This document shows, piece after piece, positions 40,128 through 49,173 of a stretch of 64,000 nt of DNA. A model generated the notes under the pieces. The model was not told where the DNA came from. It made no database searches and worked only from the letters and a program-made list of their open reading frames with translations. Numbering within the stretch: the first letter of the stretch is position 1; every line of letters begins with the position of its first letter. The DNA comes from Gammaproteobacteria bacterium (GTDB lineage: Bacteria > Pseudomonadota > Gammaproteobacteria > Acidiferrobacterales > SZUA-150). The stretch covers positions 1 through 64,000 of the forward strand of contig JAOUOD010000012.1 in NCBI GenBank assembly GCA_029880545.1. Direction: 5' to 3'. A program made the translations under genes and the position numbers.

Positions 40128-40913
40128 TTACCCGAACAGCTCTGCGCCAAGATACTCGAGGGGAAGCGAGACCACCTTGCCATTGATCACATCCAGCACG
40201 GCAAGATCGGCCATCGCTGCTGCAAATACATCGGGTTTCACCTGGCCGGTGACAATAATCAGTACCGTGTCAGGCTGGCTTGGCGATACTTTCTTTTGCG
40301 CCATGGCATCCACGGAAATACGATGCTTGCCAAGCGCCTGAATTACCTTTGCCATTACACCGGATTCATCCCTGGCACGCAGTCGCAGGTAATAAGATGA
40401 GGTTTCACCCTTGGTAACGGCAGGATTCACCACCGTCGAAGATGAACCCGATCCGGCAGAGGCCGGGCTGCCGAGCACAGACCCGGAAACTTTATCATTA
40501 AGATGATCCATATCGAGATCCAGGTCCAATTCCTGGCTCTTCGTGGCAACGGGTGCAGCTGGCACCGGCCTGGATTCAGAACGTCCTGAAGGCGATTTGG
40601 ACGACATGGCATCCATGGCTTCCTGCAGCTGGGCCAACGCCGAACCGGAGGACGAGGAACTCAAGTCCTCCTTGGCTGCTGACGCCATGGCCAGGGTCTG
40701 GGCATCAGAGTCCTTGTCAGATGAACTCTGGAACTCAAGTTTCTTGCCGTTGGGCAAAAGGTTGGCTGGAACCGCCTCACCTCTGCTGGAAGCCTGGAAT
40801 CGCGCGCACTTGCTGAAATCCCCTTCGCAGTAGAATACCTGCCAGACTTTCAGTGCACTGCTTAACGAGATTTGTGGATACAAGGCACATCCACTGGCAT
40901 GAGAACACGACAT
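40128..40913 (-). CDS. ACT-domain protein with N-terminal cysteine cluster
   Basis: A 261-residue protein. The first 40 residues carry four cysteines (C3, C9, C29, C36) with ALKVWQVFYCEGDFSKC, which could bind a metal or Fe-S cluster. A low-complexity Ser/Asp-rich middle follows (about 60-170). The C-terminal ACT domain (about 178-261) strongly resembles that of homoserine dehydrogenase (LRARDESGVMAKVIQALG, ISVDAMAQK, LIIVTGQV), but no dehydrogenase is attached. It may be a ligand-sensing regulator. It is the first gene before the YeeE/YedE pair, with a 27-base gap. Confidence 0.82.
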   Translation of the reverse strand: MSCSHASGCALYPQISLSSALKVWQVFYCEGDFSKCARFQASSRGEAVPANLLPNGKKLEFQSSSDKDSDAQTLAMASAAKEDLSSSSSGSALAQLQEAMDAMSSKSPSGRSESRPVPAAPVATKSQELDLDLDMDHLNDKVSGSVLGSPASAGSGSSSTVVNPAVTKGETSSYYLRLRARDESGVMAKVIQALGKHRISVDAMAQKKVSPSQPDTVLIIVTGQVKPDVFAAAMADLAVLDVINGKVVSLPLEYLGAELFG

Positions 40914-41090
40914 CTGAAACCTCTCTTTGATTCTTTTCCCTGATGGCTTTGGGTCCTTAATGTTTCCAGGATTGCACCCTGATCCTGCTGGACCTGCTAT
41001 CGAATAGTTATAGTAAAAAAACAGTCAATTACGAGGCAATTAACCAAATCACCGGAATTTCTACAATAATTCCTGATATTTATAATGTTT

Positions 41091-41822
41091 TTAATCCAGG
41101 CCCAGCTCTCTCCATAAACTGGCGCCACCTGCCGCCTGATCCAGCTTTTCCAGCCATTGGTGGTGAGCCCCCAGCTCGTCCGCAGACGCGTTCAGCACCG
41201 GCAACGGCTTCCGATCAGGCGATAACCTTATGATTTTGCTAATATTTTCATCGGTTTTACTCTGCCCCAGCCGATCTTCAAACAAGCCAGTCTGACCACC
41301 AGTCATGCCCAGGTACACATCAGCAAGAATTTCCGAGTCGAGTAGAGCCCCGTGCAAGGTGCGCTGACTATTGTCAATTTCATAACGTCGACACAGTGCA
41401 TCGAGGTTGTTTTTTTGCCCCGGGTGCAGCGTACGCGCCATTACCAGCGTGTCGGTAACCCGGCAAAGCTCCTGCAATGTCGGCAAATCCTGCTTCCCGG
41501 CACGACGCAGCAGATTGAATTCATGGTTAATAAATCCAACGTCAAACGGAGCATTGTGGATTATCAGTTCGGCATCACGAACAAACTCGATGAAGTCGTC
41601 AACAATATCCTCAAATCTCGGTTTGTCGGCAAGAAACTCCGAAGTGATGCCATGCACTTCCAGCGCCGCTTCGTCGCTTTCCCGGTCAGGCTGAATGTAT
41701 TGATGGTAGTTATTACCGGTTAACCGACGGTTAACCAGTTCAACACAGCCGATTTCAATGACTCGATGACCTGCTTCGGGTTCAAGACCGGTAGTTTCCG
41801 TATCCAGCACCAGTTGTCGCAT
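41091..41822 (-). CDS. dnaQ: DNA polymerase III epsilon subunit
   Basis: A 243-residue proofreading 3'-5' exonuclease. Exo I is LDTETTGLE, Exo II is HNAPFDVGFINHE, and Exo III with the H-x4-D motif is HGALLDSEILADVYL. A C-terminal tail for polymerase binding follows. The start MRQLVLDTE is the family N terminus; 17 codons upstream are open. It is next to rnhA, as in E. coli, here on the same strand rather than divergent. Confidence 0.95.
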   Translation of the reverse strand: MRQLVLDTETTGLEPEAGHRVIEIGCVELVNRRLTGNNYHQYIQPDRESDEAALEVHGITSEFLADKPRFEDIVDDFIEFVRDAELIIHNAPFDVGFINHEFNLLRRAGKQDLPTLQELCRVTDTLVMARTLHPGQKNNLDALCRRYEIDNSQRTLHGALLDSEILADVYLGMTGGQTGLFEDRLGQSKTDENISKIIRLSPDRKPLPVLNASADELGAHHQWLEKLDQAAGGASLWRELGLD

Positions 41823-41900
41823 TGATTTCTCTTTGTTTGTTTTGAGATTCTGTAATTCTAACAGCCAGGGCAATCATTATTGTACCAGTTACTCGCCGGG

Positions 41901-42332
41901 CTATAGCTCATCTATTCCGCGATTGGCCAGTGCATCGGCCCGCTCGTTCTCGGCATGGCCGCTGTGCCCCTTGATCCAGTGCCAGCGCACCCGGTGTTTT
42001 GCCGCCGCCTGGTCAAGTTGTTGCCACAGGTCCACATTTTTCACCGGTTTCCGCCCCGAGGTTTGCCAGCCATTGGTTTTCCATTTGGCGACCCACTCGG
42101 TAATGCCCTGGCGCACATAATTGGAATCCGTGGTCAGATCCACTTCGCACTGCCGCGTCAGGCTCTCCAGACCCCGAATCGCCGCCATCAGCTCCATTCG
42201 ATTATTCGTAGTCTCGACTTCTCCGCCGTAGAGTTCTTTCTCATGGGTGCCATAACGCAGAATTACGCCCCAGCCTCCCGGCCCCGGGTTACCCCGACAG
42301 GCGCCGTCGGTATAGATCTCCACCTTGCTCAT
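41901..42332 (-). CDS. rnhA: Ribonuclease HI
   Basis: A 143-residue enzyme that cuts RNA in RNA-DNA hybrids. The catalytic acidic residues occur in [29 protein letters not shown] and NERADALA, and the basic handle region is present. Its start overlaps the stop of the methyltransferase gene by four bases. Confidence 0.97.
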   Translation of the reverse strand: MSKVEIYTDGACRGNPGPGGWGVILRYGTHEKELYGGEVETTNNRMELMAAIRGLESLTRQCEVDLTTDSNYVRQGITEWVAKWKTNGWQTSGRKPVKNVDLWQQLDQAAAKHRVRWHWIKGHSGHAENERADALANRGIDEL

Positions 42333-43090
42333 TTACTGCGATGCAATCGCCATTGTGGCACGCTCGGGTAAATCACCTTGGCAGCCGGCTCCGCCATGCC
42401 ATTGCCAACCCGTAATTTTCGGCTCCACTCAGGTTGTATCGGTGTCATGCCAGCGACACGCTTCTTCGCCACCACCATATAGGCCGCCGCTCCCATAGGC
42501 CACCAGCGATCGCCGGCTTTTTCCATGAAAAACATTCGATCACGCATTTTTTCGTTTTGCAGGGGTGGCCGATAATAAATCATCCTGCCCTGGGTAGTTT
42601 CAAATTCCAGCAAGGCCAGCCAGTCCTTGATCCGGGACAAACCAAAAAAGTTGCCCTGCCAAGGCATCTCGCGCTTGCGATTGACCAGCCGCTTCAGCCC
42701 CCACAAGCTGAGCGGGTTGAAATTTAGCAACACTACATGTCCTTCAGGGCGCAAAATCCGGTGCACTTCACGCAACACCTGGTGAGGTTGTTCGGAAAAA
42801 TCCAGCGTATGCGGTAACAACGCCACATCAACACTTTTGCCATCAAGCGGGATTTCATGGGCCCTGGACAACAGGTCGCAGCGATCGGTAGGTGCCCAGC
42901 TATCCAGCACCCAGCGCTTGGCGGCCGGCGTGCCTTCGAGCATGTCCAGTTGCCCGAGCCGGCCCAGTTGAATAGCCGTGGAACCGTACAACTGGTCGAG
43001 CGTTGCACGCAGATAGCTGGCCTCAACGGCCTGCAGAGAACGTCCAAGCGGCGTATCAAACCAGCGGAGCAATTGCTGCCTTTGTTCCAT
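42329..43090 (-). CDS. Class I SAM-dependent methyltransferase
   Basis: A 253-residue protein related to YafS, which sits at the same rnhA-gloB locus in E. coli. Substrate unknown. The Rossmann core shows [19 protein letters not shown] (motif post-II) and [22 protein letters not shown]. The motif I glycine stretch is degenerate, so SAM binding is likely but not certain. An ATG at 43183 with GGAG close upstream would add 31 residues; I favour 43090 by family length. Divergent from gloB. Confidence 0.85.
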   Translation of the reverse strand: MEQRQQLLRWFDTPLGRSLQAVEASYLRATLDQLYGSTAIQLGRLGQLDMLEGTPAAKRWVLDSWAPTDRCDLLSRAHEIPLDGKSVDVALLPHTLDFSEQPHQVLREVHRILRPEGHVVLLNFNPLSLWGLKRLVNRKREMPWQGNFFGLSRIKDWLALLEFETTQGRMIYYRPPLQNEKMRDRMFFMEKAGDRWWPMGAAAYMVVAKKRVAGMTPIQPEWSRKLRVGNGMAEPAAKVIYPSVPQWRLHRSK

Positions 43091-43200
43091 ATTTCGATTC
43101 ACTGCAAACCTGTCACCGAGCGCGTGGTGCGCGTAAATGGATTTCTTGACCGACCAATCAAATACCCACGTCTTTGTCGTCATTGACTCCGACTAAGGAC

Positions 43201-43989
43201 ATGGCCAAACTTCTGAATATGCTGCAAGTTTTACATGTCCCGACCCTGGCAGACAACTATGTCTGGCTGATTCATCGACCCGGGCAGGCCGAAACCCTGA
43301 TTGTTGACCCCGGCGAGTCATACCCGGTGGAAACATCACTGGCTGACCACGAGCTGAGGGCTGCAGGCATATTGCTCACCCATCACCATCACGACCATAT
43401 TGGCGGCGTCGAAGAATTGGTCCGAAACATGCCCTGCCCGGTGTACGGCCCGGCACGCATACCGCAGGTCGACCAGCCAGTCACGCCAGGAGAATCCCTC
43501 CATATCACGGCGCTGAACCTGGATATCCAGGTACTGGATGTCGGTGGCCATACACACGATCACGTTGCCTACCTGGCCGAAGAACATTTGTTTTGTGGCG
43601 ATGCCCTGTTTTCTGCCGGCTGTGGCCGTATATTTGATGGCACCGCCAATCAAATGGCAGGCTCCATGGCACGACTCAGATTACTGCCTGACACCACTCA
43701 AATCCATTGTGCACACGAATATACCGCCAGCAACCTCCGCTTTGCCCTGACCGTTGAACCGACAAATCTCAATATTCACGAATATATTCAGATAGTTACA
43801 AATCTTCGAGCACAGGGGCTGCCGTCCTTGCCCAGCTCGATGAAAACCGAGAAACTGGTCAATCCGTTTCTGAGAACCGACCAAGGAACCGTGATTGCCA
43901 GCACCCTCGAACATTTTGGCCTCGAGGACGGACTCAACGAGACAGACATATTCACCCACTTGCGTCGATGGAAGGATGGCTTTCAATGA
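43201..43989 (+). CDS. gloB: Hydroxyacylglutathione hydrolase (glyoxalase II)
   Basis: A 262-residue metallo-beta-lactamase-fold enzyme that releases D-lactate from S-lactoylglutathione. The metal motif THHHHDHIGG, the HTHDHVAY and the CAHEYT segments are present. I chose the ATG at 43201, preceded by AAGGAC; the next Met at 43219 (MLQVLHVPTLADNYVW) is also a family-like start. Followed by mltD. Confidence 0.95.
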   Translation: MAKLLNMLQVLHVPTLADNYVWLIHRPGQAETLIVDPGESYPVETSLADHELRAAGILLTHHHHDHIGGVEELVRNMPCPVYGPARIPQVDQPVTPGESLHITALNLDIQVLDVGGHTHDHVAYLAEEHLFCGDALFSAGCGRIFDGTANQMAGSMARLRLLPDTTQIHCAHEYTASNLRFALTVEPTNLNIHEYIQIVTNLRAQGLPSLPSSMKTEKLVNPFLRTDQGTVIASTLEHFGLEDGLNETDIFTHLRRWKDGFQ

Positions 43990-43998
43990 TGATTCACG

Positions 43999-44027
43999 TT
44001 GACCTTGGGGGTCAGGTTTTCTAGTAT
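43999..44027 (+). promoter_or_regulatory. Promoter of mltD
   Basis: -35 TTGACC (43999-44004) and -10 TAGTAT (44022-44027) with a 17-base spacer, about 40 bases upstream of the TTG start. Both boxes are close to consensus. Confidence 0.6.
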
Positions 44028-44065
44028 TCACATCAACACGACAAAAATCATCAGGAAACAACCAG

Positions 44066-45481
44066 TTGCATACCCATTTGAAAGTAACTGCCGCACTACT
44101 GGCCTGGCTGGTCACAGGCTGCAGCACGGTTCCCTCCGAAACACCGGAATCCACGACACCCTCCACTGAAGCACCCACGTCCGCGACAAACCCGGAGTTA
44201 TCCCGAATCCAGGCTGGCCGCGAAAGTGACAATCTTTGGGATCGAATTCGTGTCGGCTACAAATTGGCACCATTGGATAACCCCTACATAGCGCGACATG
44301 AGCGCTGGTTTGCCAGCAATCCGGATTACATTAAGCGCATGGTGGAACGTGCGTCGTTGTACCTGTACCACATTGTCGAAGAAGTCGAGAAACGTGACAT
44401 GCCCATGGAGATTGCCTTGCTCCCGGCCATCGAGAGTGCGTACAAGGCTCATGCTTACTCCCGGGCCCGGGCATCCGGTCTGTGGCAATTTATCCCGTCC
44501 ACTGGCCGACTCTACGGTCTTGATCAGAACTGGTGGTATGACGGCCGTCGCGATGTCATGGCCGCAACCGACGCGGCTCTGAATTACCTGCAAAAGCTGG
44601 AAAAGGATTTTAACGGTGACTGGCACCTGGCGCTGGCAGCCTACAACGCCGGCGAAGGCAAAGTCATGTGGGCTCAGCGCCAAAATACCAAGCGCGGCCT
44701 GCCGGTGGATTTTTCATCACTGAAGAAACTGAAGCCGGAGACGCGCAACTACGTGCCAAAACTCGTTGCCATTGCCAATATCGTTGCCGATCCGGCCAAG
44801 TACGGAATTACCCTGCCGCCTGTTCCCAATGAACCGTATTTCACCCAGGTGGATATTGGTGGTCAGATCGATTTGTCGATTCTCGCCAAAAAGGCCGATA
44901 TTCCAATTGGTGACCTGTATGACATCAACCCGGGGTTTTCACGCTGGGCCACTTCACCGCATGGCCCCTACCACCTGCTCGTGCCGACCGATCACGTAGA
45001 CAAGGTACTGACAGCACTGGCTGAGTTACCGGCGGAGCAGCGCATTCAATACACGCGCCACAAGATTCGTCACGGCCAGACCTTGAGCGAAATCTCTCGC
45101 AGCTATCGAGTTGGTGTGGCTGCCATCAAGCAGGCTAACAACATTCGCGGAAACCGGATTCGAGCCGGCCACAGCCTGCTGATTCCGTTGTCCAGCCGGG
45201 CGATTAGTGCTGCGACTGCCGGCAACCTGAGCAAGCCCGTTTTGCGCCGCCCAGCCACCCCGCCTGCCGGGCATGTTGAAGTGGTGCACAAGGTTCAGGC
45301 CGGCGATACCTTATGGAGCATTGCCACCCGGTATGGGGTATATATTGGCCAGATTGCCAGCTGGAACGCCATTAGCCGTCGCTCAATTCTGCGCCTTGGG
45401 CAGACTCTGAAGATCTGGGTCAAACCGGAAAAATCCCCGGGCACCGCGGCCATCAATTTATCTCACCCAAACAACGCTTAA
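44066..45481 (+). CDS. mltD: Membrane-bound lytic murein transglycosylase D
   Basis: A 471-residue lipoprotein. The lipobox is VTGC (lipid Cys19). An SLT domain has the catalytic Glu in LLPAIESAY and the motifs ASGLWQFIP and LALAAYNAGEG. Two LysM domains bind peptidoglycan (HKIRHGQTLSEISRSY, VHKVQAGDTLWSIATRY). The start is a TTG preceded by CAGGAAA; no ATG is available before the signal peptide. Second lytic transglycosylase of the window beside mltF. Confidence 0.93.
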   Translation: MHTHLKVTAALLAWLVTGCSTVPSETPESTTPSTEAPTSATNPELSRIQAGRESDNLWDRIRVGYKLAPLDNPYIARHERWFASNPDYIKRMVERASLYLYHIVEEVEKRDMPMEIALLPAIESAYKAHAYSRARASGLWQFIPSTGRLYGLDQNWWYDGRRDVMAATDAALNYLQKLEKDFNGDWHLALAAYNAGEGKVMWAQRQNTKRGLPVDFSSLKKLKPETRNYVPKLVAIANIVADPAKYGITLPPVPNEPYFTQVDIGGQIDLSILAKKADIPIGDLYDINPGFSRWATSPHGPYHLLVPTDHVDKVLTALAELPAEQRIQYTRHKIRHGQTLSEISRSYRVGVAAIKQANNIRGNRIRAGHSLLIPLSSRAISAATAGNLSKPVLRRPATPPAGHVEVVHKVQAGDTLWSIATRYGVYIGQIASWNAISRRSILRLGQTLKIWVKPEKSPGTAAINLSHPNNA

Positions 45482-45614
45482 CCATAACCTGGATAGTGTT
45501 TCTCTTTGGCCGGATCGTTTCCGACCAAGGCAATATCGTGCTCTGACCCATATCAAAGTCGACCTGCCCGATAAGTGCTTTACTGATAAAGGAACCATTG
45601 GGGAGGATTCTGCC

Positions 45615-45875
45615 ATGCTTCAGCAAAACAAGATCCAGGACACTGTTGAAAAACTCAAAACCCAGCGCGACGAACTGATAGTTCAGATCAACCTGGCAAA
45701 AGCCGAAACCCGCGATGAGTGGGAAAAGATGGAAAAGCGCTGGCACGAAATTGACCAGAAAATCAAAACCGTCGGCAAAGAAGCCAGGGAAGCATCAGAA
45801 GACGTTGTTTCTGCCCTGGGCCTGCTTGCCGACGAAGTCGCTGATGCGTACAAGCGCATCAAGTCACAACTGTAG
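45615..45875 (+). CDS. Small coiled-coil protein of unknown function
   Basis: An 86-residue, highly charged, all-helical protein with heptad-like runs (QDTVEKLKTQRDELIVQINLAKAE, WEKMEKRWHEIDQKIKT split by few breaks). No signal peptide, Cys or membrane helix. A strong Shine-Dalgarno (GGGGAGGA) precedes the ATG. It lies just before the CBS gene on the same strand and may be co-transcribed. I do not recognise a family. Confidence 0.75.
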   Translation: MLQQNKIQDTVEKLKTQRDELIVQINLAKAETRDEWEKMEKRWHEIDQKIKTVGKEAREASEDVVSALGLLADEVADAYKRIKSQL

Positions 45876-45949
45876 CGTCGGCGCTCATTAATCGACTTTT
45901 AAAATCAGGACAGGCAGAGGGAGGTCGATCGCAAACCAGGAGCACGAGC

Positions 45950-46378
45950 ATGTCAAGCCAGACCAGAATTGCCGACGTCATGACGCCGCATCCGTATTTT
46001 ATTGATATTGATGCACACCTTAACAGCGCCAAGGTAATGCTTACCCAATATCGCTTGCGTCATATGCCGGTCAAGCAGGACGAGAATATCGTAGCAGTAA
46101 TCAGTATTCGCGATATTGAGCGCGCGGAAAGTCATGGCGTTGATACCTCTATTGGCACGGATACACGGGTTCGCGATGTGTGTACTGTTGCCGGTGAGGC
46201 TATTGTCCCGCCAGATGAACCGTTGAGCAGTGTACTGAAACGAATGGCCGACAATCATCTTTCCTGTGTTGTCATTGCCAAAAACAACCACCTTGAAGGT
46301 ATCTTTACCCAGACCGATGTCTGTAAGCAGTTCGGGAGATTGCTGGAGAAGCTTGAGAATCCTGAGCCACGGAACTGA
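45950..46378 (+). CDS. CBS-domain pair protein
   Basis: A 142-residue protein made of two CBS motifs (about 8-62, VADVMTPHPYFIDIDA-type, and 72-135, VCTVAGEAIVPPDEPLSSVLKRMADNH) and nothing else. Such pairs usually bind adenine nucleotides and report energy state. The partner is unknown; its neighbour is a coiled-coil protein 74 bases upstream. Convergent with the pirin gene. Confidence 0.9.
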   Translation: MSSQTRIADVMTPHPYFIDIDAHLNSAKVMLTQYRLRHMPVKQDENIVAVISIRDIERAESHGVDTSIGTDTRVRDVCTVAGEAIVPPDEPLSSVLKRMADNHLSCVVIAKNNHLEGIFTQTDVCKQFGRLLEKLENPEPRN

Positions 46379-46402
46379 TATCCGCACCAGTGGTGCCTGC
46401 AA

Positions 46403-47128
46403 TCAGTCAACGAACGGGCCATGCTGATAAATCGACTCACCGTGAATATGTCCGGACAAGGCGATCAGCCTTGCCTTGCCGTCGGCATGTACCTGGACCG
46501 GCACTGTTTTCGGATTCAGGGCGGCCTGTCCTGCCTCGAGCCTGACTCCTTCCATCTCAACCTGGCCCGAAGCCACGTAAATCAGCAACTGCCGTGACGC
46601 AGCAGGCAGGTCAATCGTGTAACTGTCAGCATCAGTGAAGCTGATATCCAGATACACTACCGGCGTTTTCAGTTTGAGTGGGGATCCCTTACCAACGATA
46701 GTCCGGATAAAAACATTTCCCTTCGTCACTTCCGGGAACGCATCCGCGTTCACTTGCTGATATTCAGGCGCGATTTTCTTTTTGGCCTTGGCCAGGTTTA
46801 TCCAGAGCTGGATGCCATGGCTGACAGTGCTGCCTCCAGGTGTCTCCGAATGCACAAGACCGCGGCCCGCGGTAAAACGTTGGGCACCACCCCGGCTGAC
46901 AGTGCTGCGATTGCCGAGATTGTCTTCATGACGAAAACTGCCATCAAACATGTAGGTAATGGCTTCAAATCCACGATGAGGATGCGGCGGAAAGCCGGCG
47001 GGCGGTGTTACCCGGAATTCGTCGAACAAAACAAACGGGTCGGCATTTCGACAGCCAGCAACAGGAAACAGGCGACGCACCCTGGCGCCATCACCCTCTT
47101 CCATTTCATTGGCTCTCAGTATCTTCAT
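46403..47128 (-). CDS. Pirin family cupin protein
   Basis: A 241-residue two-cupin protein. The metal site is in GFPPHPHRGFEAITYM (two His) and LVHSETPGG. A C-terminal pirin domain includes LLIYVASGQVEME. Related proteins such as YhhW have quercetinase activity, but the physiological role is uncertain. It lies 41 bases past the peptide transporter operon on the same strand. Confidence 0.92.
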   Translation of the reverse strand: MKILRANEMEEGDGARVRRLFPVAGCRNADPFVLFDEFRVTPPAGFPPHPHRGFEAITYMFDGSFRHEDNLGNRSTVSRGGAQRFTAGRGLVHSETPGGSTVSHGIQLWINLAKAKKKIAPEYQQVNADAFPEVTKGNVFIRTIVGKGSPLKLKTPVVYLDISFTDADSYTIDLPAASRQLLIYVASGQVEMEGVRLEAGQAALNPKTVPVQVHADGKARLIALSGHIHGESIYQHGPFVD

Positions 47129-47169
47129 CGCGCAGTATCACGAACCCGGCGATACCGGGCTCTCATCTG

Positions 47170-49167
47170 TTAAACCAGGTGACAACTGACAACATGCCCG
47201 TTATCCAGGGATTTTGAATCCGGGTAGGCCTGACGACAGTGTTCAGACGCCTTCGGGCATCGGGGGTGAAAATGGCAACCATTGGGCGGATTGCTTGGAG
47301 AAGGTATATCAAATCCTGTCTGCTGCGAACCCGGTCGTAGGGCGTGTTCATCGTCTGAATCCAGTCGCGGAATTGCCGACAACAATGTCTGCGTATACGG
47401 ATGCTGCGGATTATCCAGTATGGCCGCTGCCGGGCCGGATTCAACAATACGGCCCAGGTACATCACGGCAATATCATGAGCAAGGTATTCGACCACGGAC
47501 AAGTCGTGCGTAATGAACAGGTATGCCAGGCCAAGATCGTCCTGCAAATCCTTGAGCAAGTTCAGCACCTGCGCCTGGACCGAAACATCCAGCGCACTGG
47601 TGGGCTCATCACAAACAATCAATTTGGGTTCAACCGCCAGCGCCCTGGCGACACTGATACGCTGCCTTTGACCACCGGAGAACTCATGCGGGTAGCGCGA
47701 CGCGGCACTTGCCGGGAGACCAACGCGGTCGAGCAGTTCGCTCACGCGAGCAGCTCTCCCGGCAGAATCATTTATTACACCAAGAGCTTTCATGCCTTCC
47801 TGAATAATATCGCCCACCAGCATGCGAGGATTCAGTGATGCATAAGGATCCTGGAAGATGATCTGCAGATCACGGCGTACGGCTCGCAAACCATCCTTGT
47901 CCAGCGCAGCGAGATCTGTTCCCTGGTATCGCGCAACGCCGCCTGTTGGATTAATCAGACGCAATAGCGATTTCCCAACTGTCGTCTTGCCGCAGCCGGA
48001 TTCACCCACCAGCGCCAGTGTCCTGCCGGCTGCCAGGCTGAACGATACGCCGTCTACCGCCTTCACATGTCCGACAGTGTGTTTAAACAATCCTTTCTGA
48101 ATAGGGAAGTGAACCTGCAATCCGTTCACCTCAAGAATGGATTGCGATGTAGCCGTGCTGTCCGATGCAGCTGTTGTCTGTGTGGTCGCGGGCGCTATGA
48201 GTTGTTCTGAAAAGTGACAACGCACACCATTGTGTTTGTCACCCTGCCACTCAGGCAATTGTTCACGGCACTGGTCCTTGGCCAACTGACAACGCTCAAC
48301 AAATCGACAGCCGGAAAACTCCGTGGTCAACGGCGGCACCATACCAGGTATCACCGCCAAGGGCTCGCCGCGCTTGCCACGACCGGGAAGCGCACGAAAC
48401 AGCATTTGCGCATAAGGATGCCTTGGTTGCCGGAAAAATGTGTCGGTAACCTGGGCTTCCACCAGTTGCCCTGCATACATCACCAGTACACGATGGGCCA
48501 TCTGCCGAACGACTCCAAGATCATGAGTAATCAGCAGAATAGCCATGCCGGTGTTTTGCTGAATGGTTTTCAGCAAATCGAGAATCTGCTTCTGGATAGT
48601 TACGTCCAGCGCCGTAGTAGGCTCGTCAGCCACAAGCACATCAGGCTGGCACGCCAGCGCCATGGCAATCATTACACGTTGCTTCATTCCGCCAGAAAGC
48701 TGATGCGGGTACTCGTCAATACGACGCTCCGGGTCAGCTATACCCACCGATCGAAACAGTTCGACCACCCGGTCACGCGCACCCTGCTTGTCCAGGCTGG
48801 CACGATCCGGCAATACTTCCATGACTTGTCGACCCACGGTCATAACCGGGTTCAGTGACGATTGCGGCTCCTGGAATATCATTGCTATGCGTCTGCCACG
48901 AATGTCACGCATGGACATTTCCGGGATACCCAGCAGGTTCAGACCTTCAAGCTCAATGGAGCCGCCGGCAATTCTGCCGGCAGGCTCCGGCACCAGTTGC
49001 AGTACCGACAACGCGGACATGGACTTGCCGCATCCAGACTCGCCGAGAATGGCGACTGTTTCACCGCGATTGATGTCGAACGTTACGTTGTCCACAGCCC
49101 GCAGCTCACCGGCCTGGGTATCAAAATAGGTACGTAGCTCCTTGACCTGCAGCAAATTCTCACTCAT
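47170..49167 (-). CDS. Peptide ABC transporter, fused double ATPase (YejF-like)
   Basis: A 665-residue protein with two ABC ATPases in one chain. Walker A sites are [10 protein letters not shown] and [10 protein letters not shown], signatures are LSGGMKQR and FSGGQRQR. Each half ends with an oligopeptide-transporter C-terminal region holding cysteines ([28 protein letters not shown]), which in relatives can bind an Fe-S cluster. It powers the permeases encoded upstream. The order binding protein-permease-permease-ATPase matches yejABEF. Confidence 0.92.
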   Translation of the reverse strand: MSENLLQVKELRTYFDTQAGELRAVDNVTFDINRGETVAILGESGCGKSMSALSVLQLVPEPAGRIAGGSIELEGLNLLGIPEMSMRDIRGRRIAMIFQEPQSSLNPVMTVGRQVMEVLPDRASLDKQGARDRVVELFRSVGIADPERRIDEYPHQLSGGMKQRVMIAMALACQPDVLVADEPTTALDVTIQKQILDLLKTIQQNTGMAILLITHDLGVVRQMAHRVLVMYAGQLVEAQVTDTFFRQPRHPYAQMLFRALPGRGKRGEPLAVIPGMVPPLTTEFSGCRFVERCQLAKDQCREQLPEWQGDKHNGVRCHFSEQLIAPATTQTTAASDSTATSQSILEVNGLQVHFPIQKGLFKHTVGHVKAVDGVSFSLAAGRTLALVGESGCGKTTVGKSLLRLINPTGGVARYQGTDLAALDKDGLRAVRRDLQIIFQDPYASLNPRMLVGDIIQEGMKALGVINDSAGRAARVSELLDRVGLPASAASRYPHEFSGGQRQRISVARALAVEPKLIVCDEPTSALDVSVQAQVLNLLKDLQDDLGLAYLFITHDLSVVEYLAHDIAVMYLGRIVESGPAAAILDNPQHPYTQTLLSAIPRLDSDDEHALRPGSQQTGFDIPSPSNPPNGCHFHPRCPKASEHCRQAYPDSKSLDNGHVVSCHLV

Positions 49168-49173
49168 GTGTCA

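Noticed and set aside
45507-45529. Imperfect hairpin after mltD
   Set aside because: Mismatched stem and no T tract; not supported as a terminator.
48214-48858. 214-codon plus-strand open frame
   Set aside because: Antisense to the ABC ATPase gene with intact Walker and signature motifs.
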